Assembly (NCBI GenBank): GCA_021205375.1
Contig: JAJPXR010000062.1
Span: 1 to 12,460, forward strand
DNA length: 12,460 bases
Direction of reading: 5' to 3'
From: Clostridiales bacterium
GTDB lineage: Bacteria > Bacillota > Clostridia > Oscillospirales > Oscillospiraceae
Under the pieces are notes generated by a model. That model worked only from the letters and a program-made list of their open reading frames with translations, was not told where the DNA came from and did no database searches. Shown in pieces: positions 7,683 to 12,460 of this stretch; position 1 is the first letter of the stretch; every line of letters begins with the position of its first letter. Made by a program: the position numbers and the translations under genes.

Positions 7683-8152
7683 AAACCATCGTCCTGTTCC
7701 TGCGAAAAAAGCGGCTGGTCAACGCCCTGTTTGCGGTTTATCTGCTGCTGGTGCTGCGGCTGACGGTGTTCCGGCCGGGGTTTTGGCCGCTGCACCTGTT
7801 CCGGGGAGGAAACATTGACGAGCCGTGGAACTATTATCTGACCTTTGTCCACCAGGGGCGGTGGGACCTCCTCTGGTGGGATTTCCTGTGGAACTATCTG
7901 GGGAATATCGTCGGTTTTCTGCCCCTGGGGGGCTGGCTGGTCTGGCGGGACCGGCGCTGTCCCCTGTGGGAAGCGGCGGGGGTCGGGCTGGCCCTCTCCC
8001 TGTTCATTGAGACATCCCAGTATGTCTTTGGTGTAGGGACCGCCAGCGTCAGCGACCTGATGACCAACACCCTGGGGGCGTGGTTGGGAGCCTGGCTGTT
8101 GAAAAACGCCCAGTTGGACGCAAAACGGCGGGCGGAGTGGCCGCCGCTGTAA
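7679..8152 (+). CDS. VanZ-family membrane protein
   Basis: This is a 157-aa integral membrane protein with about four predicted transmembrane segments (near 13-32, 74-92, 97-115 and 127-146). VanZ-like signatures are NIVGFLPLGGWLVW (76-89), FIETSQ (about 109-114) and the SDLMTNTLGAWLG stretch near 122-134. VanZ of the glycopeptide gene cluster gives low-level teicoplanin resistance by an unclear mechanism; most family members are chromosomal with no known role, and no van resistance genes are present here. The first codons overlap the uvrA stop in ATGA, so expression is likely coupled to uvrA, which is unusual for a membrane protein. No separate ribosome site is evident. Confidence 0.9.
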   Translation: MKTIVLFLRKKRLVNALFAVYLLLVLRLTVFRPGFWPLHLFRGGNIDEPWNYYLTFVHQGRWDLLWWDFLWNYLGNIVGFLPLGGWLVWRDRRCPLWEAAGVGLALSLFIETSQYVFGVGTASVSDLMTNTLGAWLGAWLLKNAQLDAKRRAEWPPL

Positions 8153-8288
8153 ATGTTGATTTAGCTCTTAGTTTTGTGGTTCTTGGCATTATGTGGCTGC
8201 ATTTACCGTTTATATTCTTTTCCAAACGGGCGGTTTTACCCTCAGCTTCCTTTTTTGCTGTTCGCTTTGGATTGGCAGTACCTGACTA

Positions 8289-8366
8289 CAGGGAGAAGCG
8301 CAGCTTCGCAGGGAGGGGCAAAGCCCCGGAAGTGTTGCTTGACAGCAGAAGTGCCGCTTGACGGCA
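8289..8366 (+). repeat. GC-rich insert repeat F1 inside E2
   Basis: The insert starts CAGGGAG and has short hairpins GAAGC-GCA-GCTTC and GGGGC-AAA-GCCCC. It ends with two tandem 19-base units, GAAGTGTTGCTTGACAGCA (8329-8347) and GAAGTGCCGCTTGACGGCA (8348-8366). The second unit and the CAGGGAG start recur, reversed, inside hairpin repeat D at 8977-9008. The internal stems GTTG/CAGC and GCCG/CGGC differ in sequence but both pair around CTTGA. Confidence 0.75.
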
Positions 8367-8369
8367 ACA

Positions 8370-8404
8370 GCTAACGGCTAATGGCTAATGGATAACAGCT
8401 CATC
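8370..8404 (+). repeat. Heptamer array at end of E2
   Basis: The 7-base units are GCTAACG, GCTAATG, GCTAATG, GATAACA and GCTCATC. They correspond to the GCTAACA units in E1 and precede the 19-bp module. Confidence 0.7.
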
Positions 8405-8411
8405 AGCGCGA

Positions 8412-8430
8412 CTGACTCAAAGGAATAACC
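8412..8430 (+). repeat. 19-bp tail module, copy 5
   Basis: CTGACTCAAAGGAATAACC ends repeat E2. It lies 83 bases before the start of the 117-aa gene, in the same direction, and just upstream of that gene's candidate promoter. Confidence 0.65.
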
Positions 8431-8455
8431 AAATTGTTAAATTTTTCTGAACTGC

Positions 8456-8484
8456 TTTTCATTTGCCGGACCCGGCGTTACAAT
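8456..8484 (+). promoter_or_regulatory. Candidate promoter of the 117-aa gene
   Basis: TTTTCA (8456-8461) and TACAAT (8479-8484) are 17 bases apart. The -10 box matches sigma-A in five of six positions and the -35 in four. The spacer contains a small CCGG-type inverted repeat (GCCGGACCCGGC). The ribosome site of the gene follows 15 bases later. Confidence 0.55.
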
Positions 8485-8513
8485 GACAGAGGTTTTGGCA
8501 GGAGGAATCTGAC

Positions 8514-8867
8514 ATGACGTATATGGAACAATTCACCCAGGGCCAGCTAAAGACGGCCTACGAGGAACTGCGCCCGGACTTCCGGGAAAAGATGTTCCCC
8601 GGCGGATTGGAGCAGGCTGGGGAGCTGGTTCAGCGGATGGCCGCGCTGATTTATCCGGGGACCGACTGCTTCGCGGAGCATTATCGCACCTGTTTTGAGT
8701 TTTACCTGACCTTCGCTCTGGCCCGGCTGATGGGCTGCACGGAGGAGCGGGCAGAGGCCCAGTGCAAGAGCAAATACGGCACCCTGCCGCCCATGATTTT
8801 TCAGGCAGTGGTAGAGCTGTGCCGGGAGGCCCTCTACCAGGTGTTTCCCACGCTGGAGGGGAAATAA
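8514..8867 (+). CDS. Hypothetical protein, 117 aa
   Basis: I do not recognise this family. The 117-aa protein is predicted to be soluble and mostly helical, with no signal peptide, no clear membrane segment and no recognisable catalytic motif. Notable features are four cysteines (C52, C60, C75 and C83) plus C103, a proline pair at 92-93, and aromatic residues concentrated near 57-66. Cysteine spacing does not resemble a standard zinc site. The start is well supported: AGGAGG (8500-8505) lies eight bases before ATG, and a promoter-like sequence lies upstream. A second ATG three codons in is a less likely start. The gene stands alone, with repeat E2 on its left and a repeat cluster on its right, so its neighbours give no clue to function. 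Confidence 0.8.
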   Translation: MTYMEQFTQGQLKTAYEELRPDFREKMFPGGLEQAGELVQRMAALIYPGTDCFAEHYRTCFEFYLTFALARLMGCTEERAEAQCKSKYGTLPPMIFQAVVELCREALYQVFPTLEGK

Positions 8868-8880
8868 ACGAACTTTAGTC

Positions 8881-8899
8881 GGTTGTCCCTTTGAATCAG
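8881..8899 (-). repeat. 19-bp tail module, copy 6
   Basis: On the minus strand this reads CTGATTCAAAGGGACAACC. It starts 13 bases after the stop of the 117-aa gene and is joined on its other side to a heptamer array, the same order as at the ends of E1 and E2. Confidence 0.65.
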
Positions 8900-8909
8900 T
8901 TTCGTTTTT

Positions 8910-8940
8910 TAGTGGCTAGTGGCTAGTGTTTAGTGGCTAG
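8910..8940. repeat. Heptamer tandem array (TAGTGGC type)
   Basis: The 7-base units are TAGTGGC, TAGTGGC, TAGTGTT and TAGTGGC, followed by TAG. Together with the adjacent reversed 19-bp module this looks like the end of an E-type element whose core is missing. Confidence 0.75.
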
Positions 8941-8950
8941 AAACGCCAGG

Positions 8951-9059
8951 CGACAAGCACTTTCCCCCTTGCCTCCGCCGTCAAGCGGCACTTCCGCTTC
9001 GCTCCCTGCCCTGAAAGGGGAGGAGGGCCGCCGCCTTTAGGCGGTGGCGGAGGGGTTTC
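8951..9059 (+). repeat. Double-hairpin intergenic repeat, copy D, with insert
   Basis: The lead-in CGACAAGCAC...CCCCCTTGCCTCC (8951-8976) matches the reverse complement of the bases beyond copy C. The first hairpin is split by a 32-base insert at 8977-9008. The rest (9009-9059) is identical to copy A, including the inner hairpin CCGCCGCC (9028-9035), loop TTTA, GGCGGTGG (9040-9047). It occupies the gap before the membrane protein gene at 9135. Confidence 0.85.
8977..9008 (-). repeat. GC-rich insert repeat F2 inside copy D
   Basis: Read on the minus strand it starts CAGGGAGCGAAGCGG and ends AAGTGCCGCTTGACGGC. It is a shorter relative of F1 (8289-8366), placed between the left arm CCTCC and the CCCTGAAAGGGG part of the first hairpin of D. 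Confidence 0.75.
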
Positions 9060-9069
9060 CAGCACATGG

Positions 9070-9088
9070 TCGAGCAAAAAGGATAACC
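9070..9088 (+). repeat. 19-bp tail module, copy 7
   Basis: TCGAGCAAAAAGGATAACC is a diverged copy that follows hairpin repeat D. It ends 46 bases before the start codon at 9135, in the same direction. Confidence 0.55.
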
Positions 9089-9134
9089 ACATAATCAACA
9101 CCTCTTACATGACACAAAGCGAGGTTTTTTCTGA

Positions 9135-9635
9135 ATGACAGCATCTCTTCAAGCCCTGTGGGTCTGGGTGACCAGCACCTTTGGAGGCAAGCTGGCCGCG
9201 TCCCTGTTTGTCTCCATGCTGCCCGTCATCGAGCTGCGGGGCGGTATCCCCATCGCCGTGGGATTGGGGCTTGCCCCCAGGGTGGCCATCCCCGTCTGTG
9301 TGCTGGGCAACATCCTGCCTATCGTGCCGGTGATCCTCTTCGTCAAGGCGGTGTTCGCCAAAATGCGGCAGTGGGGCGGCTTCTTCGCCCGGACGGTGGA
9401 CAAGCTGGAGCGCAAGGCCAACAAGCACCGGGACGTGCTGGACAAATACGCCTGGATGGGCCTGGTGCTGCTGACCGCCGTCCCCCTGCCGGGGACCGGG
9501 GCTTGGACCTCCTCCCTGCTGGCGGCTCTGACCGGCATCCGGCTCAAACACGCCTTCCCCGCCATTGCCTTGGGGGTGGTCATTGCCGCCGTGGTCATCG
9601 GCACCCTGAGCTATGGGGTGGCGGCGCTGGTCTGA
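9135..9635 (+). CDS. Small multidrug export family membrane protein (COG2426 type)
   Basis: This is a 166-aa integral membrane protein with hydrophobic segments near 21-44, 50-72, 106-130 and 142-164. Conserved features of the Sm_multidrug_ex family are ELRGGIPIAVG (33-43), GNILPIVPV (58-66) and AVPLPGTGAWTSSL (115-128), the last recalling the re-entrant loop of DedA-like transporters. A basic, charged cytoplasmic helix lies at about 74-104. The family name rests on weak evidence of drug export, and the real substrate is unknown. The start follows GAGG (9121-9124) at a rather long 10-base spacing, and no better start is available. A 51-bp gap separates it from the next gene, so the two may be cotranscribed. 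Confidence 0.85.
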   Translation: MTASLQALWVWVTSTFGGKLAASLFVSMLPVIELRGGIPIAVGLGLAPRVAIPVCVLGNILPIVPVILFVKAVFAKMRQWGGFFARTVDKLERKANKHRDVLDKYAWMGLVLLTAVPLPGTGAWTSSLLAALTGIRLKHAFPAIALGVVIAAVVIGTLSYGVAALV

Positions 9636-9686
9636 GGCGACACCCCTTTCCCCTTTTTGTCATAGTCTGAACCGGAGGCGATGGCG

Positions 9687-10001
9687 ATGACAACGGTGAT
9701 TTTGGCGGCGCTGGCCGCCGTGGGGCTGGGCGCGGTGCTGTGGCTGCTGCTGGGGGCGTGTCTGATGCCCGTCGGCGCAGAGGACACCTTGCGGGTCTGC
9801 CTGCTGGCCCGCGACGAGGGCGCGGAGGTAGAGCACACCCTCCGGGGCCTGAAATGGCTCCGCACGGCGGGACTGCTCCGGGCCGGGGTGGACATTGTGG
9901 ACGCCGGTCTGAACGGTGAGGGCCGCGCCCAGGTGAAACAGTTGCTGCGGCAGTATCCGGGGACGAAATTTATCCAGACGGAACGTGAACCGCGGAATTG
10001 A
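9687..10001 (+). CDS. Membrane-anchored small protein of unknown function
   Basis: From this start the protein is 104 aa. An in-frame ATG at 9681 also exists, but GGAGG (9674-9678) is only two bases from it and eight from 9687, so 9687 is preferred. One N-terminal hydrophobic helix (about 3-26) is followed by a soluble domain with a beta-alpha-beta look. It contains LRVCLLARDEG (about 35-45) and a VDIVDAGLNGEG stretch (about 67-78). This order is reminiscent of the first half of a GT-A glycosyltransferase fold, but there is no DxD motif and no second half, so enzyme activity is doubtful. It precedes recD2 by 32 bases and is probably in its transcription unit. Confidence 0.75.
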   Translation: MTTVILAALAAVGLGAVLWLLLGACLMPVGAEDTLRVCLLARDEGAEVEHTLRGLKWLRTAGLLRAGVDIVDAGLNGEGRAQVKQLLRQYPGTKFIQTEREPRN

Positions 10002-10033
10002 AAGTAAAACGATTTTAGAAAGGCGGCGGCAGT

Positions 10034-12268
10034 ATGGCAGAGCAAGCTGCTCCCAAAACTGAACAGATTCAGGGCACTGTCACCGCCGTGATCTTCCACA
10101 ACGACGAAAACGGCTACTCCGTCGTCCGCCTGAAACACAAGGGGGAGCAGGTCACCGCCGTGGGCATTATGCCGGGCATTTGCGCTGGGGTCCAGGTGAC
10201 GCTGGAGGGAAGCTGGGGCAGTCATCCCTCCTACGGTCCTCAGTTCAAGGCGGAGAAGCTGGAGCAGAACCTGCCCACTGAAGAGGACGCCATTTTCGAC
10301 TACCTGGCCTCCGGTATCATCAAGGGGGTCGGCCCCAAGATGGCCCGGCGGCTGGTGGACCGGTTTGGGGACAAAACCTTTGAGGTCATGGAGACCCAGC
10401 CGGAGGAACTGGCCAAAATGAAAGGCGTCAGCCTGAAAAAGGCCCGCGCCATTCAGAAGGAGTATTTGCAGCGGGCGGGGATGCGCTCGCTGCTGGAATT
10501 TTTGACCCGCCACGCCATGCCCCCGGAGCTGGGGGTCAAGTTGTGGCGGCAGTACGGGGCAGAGGCGCTGACTGTCATTCGCGCCGATCCCTATGTGTTG
10601 GTGGACCAGGAGCTGGGGGTCCGCTTTCGGGACGCGGACAAACTGGCTGCGTCCATTGGCGTGGCGGTGGACGACCCCCAGCGCATTGAGGCGGGGATCT
10701 ACTACGTCCTGACCCACAATCTGGATCTGGGCCATGTGTTCCTGCCCCAGGACAAGCTGCTGGCCGCCGCGTCCCAACTGCTCTCTACCCAGGAGACCCG
10801 CATTGGCGGCGACCTGCTGGCGGAGGGGCTGGACGCGCTGGCCCTCCGGGGCATGGTGCAGCAGGAGGCCATCGCCGGGGTGGACGCCGTCTACCGGGGC
10901 GACCTCTACGACGCGGAGGTCACTGTGGCCCAGCGGGTGGGTGAGATGTGCCGCCGGGAGCTGCGCGCCCCAAAGAACATCGACCGGCTCATCGACCAGG
11001 TGGAGCGGGAGCAGGGTATCACCTACGCCACCCAACAGCGGGAAGCGGTGGCGCTGGCGGCCCGCGTCCAAATCATGCTGCTGACCGGCGGCCCCGGCAC
11101 CGGCAAGACCACCTCCCTCCGGGGAATTTTGGGCCTGTTCGACGCGCTGGGACTGAAAACCGCCCTGGCTGCACCCACAGGACGGGCCGCCAAGCGGCTC
11201 AGTGAGCTGTGCGGCGTGGAGGCCACCACCATCCACCGTCTGCTGGAGGCGGGCTATGACCCGGAGAGCGGCCAATTGGCCTTTAGCAAGGACGAGGACG
11301 ACCCCCTGGAGGCCGACGCCGTCATCGTGGACGAGATGTCCATGGTGGACATCCCCCTGATGGCCGCGCTGCTCTCCGCCCTGAAAAACGAGTGCCGCCT
11401 GGTGCTGGTGGGCGACCCGGACCAGTTGCCCAGCGTGGGGCCGGGACAGCTCTTTGACCACCTGATCCGCTCCGGCGTGGTGCCGGTGGTGCGGCTGACG
11501 GAGATTTTCCGCCAGGCCCAGCAGTCTGCCATTGTGATGAACGCCCACCGGGTCAACCAGGGGCAGATGCCCCTGCTGGCCAACCAGGGGACGGGGGACT
11601 TCTTCTTTCTCCGGCGCATGGACGGCGAGGCGGCGGTGGAGACCATTTTGGACCTGTGCAAGCGGCGGCTGCCGGAGAATATGCACATCCCCGCCAACCA
11701 GATCCAGGTGCTCTCCCCCACCCGGAAGTATGTCACCGGCACCGCCAACCTGAACAACGCCCTCCAATCGGCGCTGAATCCCCCCGCCCCGGACAAAAAT
11801 GAGCGAAAGTTCGGCTCTGTGATTTTCCGGGAGGGGGACCGGGTCATTCAGGTTCGGAACAACTACGACATTATGTGGCAGGAAGAGCGCACCGGCAAGG
11901 CCGGGATGGGCGTGTTCAATGGCGACATCGGGGAGATCACCCACATCGGCCCCAAGGGGGAAGTGGTGACGGTGAACTTCGAGGGCAAGCTGGTGGAGTA
12001 CACCGCCGACATGCTGCCGGAGCTGGAGCTGGCCTATGCCCTCACCGTTCACAAGGCCCAGGGCAGCGAGTACCGGGCGGTGATTCTGGCCGCGTGCAGC
12101 GGCGCGCCTATGCTGCTGACCCGCGGCGTGTTGTACACCGCCATTACCCGCGCCAAGGAGCTGCTCATCATCGTGGGCAGCGACCAGGTGGTCTATCGCA
12201 TGGTGGAGAACGACCGCCAGGCCCGGCGGTACAGCGGCCTGCGGGCCAGGCTCGCGGCGGAGGAGTAA
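10034..12268 (+). CDS. recD2: RecD2-type ATP-dependent DNA helicase
   Basis: This is a 744-aa superfamily 1B helicase of the RecD2 (YrrC) type, found in bacteria without a RecBCD context and moving 5' to 3' on DNA. It has the long N-terminal extension typical of RecD2: an OB-like segment (about 10-75) and helix-hairpin-helix motifs (about 90-145, with IIKGVGPKMARRLV and MKGVSLKKARAI). The motor has Walker A GGPGTGKTT (352-360), motif Ia APTGRAAKRL (380-389), DEMSMVD (433-439), GDPDQLPSVGPG (460-471), LTEIFRQ (488-494), VHKAQGSEY (672-680) and YTAITRAK (701-708). The start has a weak GAAAGG (10018-10023) 10 bases upstream. RecD2 is implicated in replication fork and mismatch-related repair in Bacillus. 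Together with uvrA and uvrB it makes this a repair-rich segment. No clear terminator follows. Confidence 0.96.
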   Translation: MAEQAAPKTEQIQGTVTAVIFHNDENGYSVVRLKHKGEQVTAVGIMPGICAGVQVTLEGSWGSHPSYGPQFKAEKLEQNLPTEEDAIFDYLASGIIKGVGPKMARRLVDRFGDKTFEVMETQPEELAKMKGVSLKKARAIQKEYLQRAGMRSLLEFLTRHAMPPELGVKLWRQYGAEALTVIRADPYVLVDQELGVRFRDADKLAASIGVAVDDPQRIEAGIYYVLTHNLDLGHVFLPQDKLLAAASQLLSTQETRIGGDLLAEGLDALALRGMVQQEAIAGVDAVYRGDLYDAEVTVAQRVGEMCRRELRAPKNIDRLIDQVEREQGITYATQQREAVALAARVQIMLLTGGPGTGKTTSLRGILGLFDALGLKTALAAPTGRAAKRLSELCGVEATTIHRLLEAGYDPESGQLAFSKDEDDPLEADAVIVDEMSMVDIPLMAALLSALKNECRLVLVGDPDQLPSVGPGQLFDHLIRSGVVPVVRLTEIFRQAQQSAIVMNAHRVNQGQMPLLANQGTGDFFFLRRMDGEAAVETILDLCKRRLPENMHIPANQIQVLSPTRKYVTGTANLNNALQSALNPPAPDKNERKFGSVIFREGDRVIQVRNNYDIMWQEERTGKAGMGVFNGDIGEITHIGPKGEVVTVNFEGKLVEYTADMLPELELAYALTVHKAQGSEYRAVILAACSGAPMLLTRGVLYTAITRAKELLIIVGSDQVVYRMVENDRQARRYSGLRARLAAEE

Positions 12269-12322
12269 GGGACGGCGTGAGTTTGATTTCACCTGTTTAC
12301 CAATTTACCGAATAAAACCCTC

Positions 12323-12350
12323 TTGCATTTCGCCGCGGTTGTGCTATACT
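12323..12350 (+). promoter_or_regulatory. Candidate promoter P1 near right edge
   Basis: TTGCAT (12323-12328) and TATACT (12345-12350) are 16 bases apart, reading to the right away from recD2. A 9-base inverted repeat, GCATTTCGC (12325-12333) and GCGAAATGC (12372-12380), overlaps the -35 box and lies beyond the start point. It could be an operator or form a foldback. Confidence 0.55.
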
Positions 12351-12388
12351 AACCTTGATACGACAGAAAACGCGAAATGCTGCTTGTG

Positions 12389-12418
12389 TTGAAAGACGAA
12401 AAATCCGGGTTCTATAAT
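12389..12418 (+). promoter_or_regulatory. Candidate promoter P2 near right edge
   Basis: TTGAAA (12389-12394) and a perfect TATAAT (12413-12418) are 18 bases apart. The expected start falls at the base of the hairpin at 12424. Whatever it transcribes lies past the window. Confidence 0.55.
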
Positions 12419-12423
12419 AAATG

Positions 12424-12452
12424 TTGGGGTCAGGTAAAGCACCTGGCCCCAA
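12424..12452 (+). other. Strong hairpin just after P2
   Basis: A 12-bp stem pairs TTGGGGTCAGGT (12424-12435) with ACCTGGCCCCAA (12441-12452) around loop AAAGC, with one G-T wobble. No T-run follows on either strand, so it is not an intrinsic terminator. It would form at the very 5' end of a P2 transcript. It may be a leader structure or the end of a mobile element, which the window edge prevents deciding. Confidence 0.6.
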
Positions 12453-12460
12453 ATTCATAA

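Larger units (their letters stand above)
8158..8430 (+). repeat. ~190-bp intergenic repeat element, copy E2, with insert
   Basis: This is the inverted partner of E1. It has TTTAGCTCTTAG at 8160-8171, CTTGGCATTATGTG at 8182-8195 (identical in E1), and a CCGTTT/AAACGG hairpin at 8206-8211 with 8224-8229. A TTTTTGCTG...CTGACTA block follows, then a heptamer array and the 19-bp module. Between CTGACTA (ending 8288) and the heptamer array it carries about 78 extra bases that E1 lacks. With the vanZ-like stop at 8152 and the next gene at 8514, this element accounts for most of the 361-bp gap; the rest is promoter and leader of the next gene. Confidence 0.8.

Noticed and set aside
8080..8374. Short open frames of 93 and 66 aa across the gap after the vanZ-like gene
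   Set aside because: They run through repeat E2 and its insert, lack ribosome sites, and encode no recognisable protein.
9611..12292. 893-aa open frame opposite recD2, and similar long frames opposite uvrB (80-1546) and uvrA (4788-6194, 6237-7679)
   Set aside because: They are shadows of GC-rich codon use in the true genes, rich in G, H, V and L with no recognisable domain, and the sense proteins are unmistakable.
12424..12452. Hairpin at the right edge as a recD2 terminator
   Set aside because: It lies 156 bases after the stop, has no T-run on either strand, and follows two promoter-like sequences reading to the right.

Overview
This window comes from a GC-rich, low-redundancy bacterial chromosome. 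Strong AGGAGG-type ribosome sites, a UvrABC-type repair set, a VanZ-like protein, a WYL regulator and a RecD2 helicase suggest a Gram-positive anaerobe of the class Clostridia. High GC in the coding regions plus many GC-rich hairpin repeats between genes points to the Oscillospiraceae group (Flavonifractor/Oscillibacter-like). The taxonomy is inference from style and gene content, not a database match.

Layout from left to right. Bases 1-86 hold a hairpin repeat. uvrB (119-2101) overlaps by 4 bases a small double zinc-ribbon gene (2098-2373). A second hairpin repeat leads into an RNase Z-like metallo-beta-lactamase-fold gene (2559-3359). A convergent gap with a reversed hairpin repeat separates this from a minus-strand WYL-domain transcription regulator (3547-4539). 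The 314-bp divergent region 4540-4853 holds the regulator's promoter and a roughly 190-bp repeat. It is followed by uvrA (4854-7682), which overlaps by 4 bases a VanZ-family membrane protein gene (7679-8152). A 361-bp gap holds an inverted second copy of the 190-bp repeat, interrupted by another repeat. Then come an unrecognised 117-aa gene with its own promoter (8514-8867), a repeat-packed gap, a small multidrug export family membrane protein (9135-9635), a short membrane-anchored protein of unknown function (9687-10001) and recD2 (10034-12268). The last 190 bases carry two promoter-like sequences and a strong hairpin that probably belong to whatever lies to the right.

Function. Three genes act on damaged DNA: UvrA and UvrB locate lesions in nucleotide excision repair, and RecD2 is a 5'-3' helicase linked to replication and repair. 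The WYL regulator sits between uvrB and uvrA and is divergent from uvrA. Since known WYL regulators such as PafBC and DriD control DNA-damage responses, it is a reasonable (inferred) candidate regulator of this cluster. No LexA-type box was seen upstream of uvrA or uvrB.

The most unusual content is between the genes. At least three repeat types are interlinked: a double-hairpin element whose inner stem changes sequence but keeps pairing, a ~190-bp element with heptamer arrays at its ends, and a small GC-rich insert found inside both. A 19-bp module with consensus CTGATTCAAAGGGATAACC occurs seven times. It ends most of the elements and usually lies shortly upstream of a start codon in the same direction as the gene.
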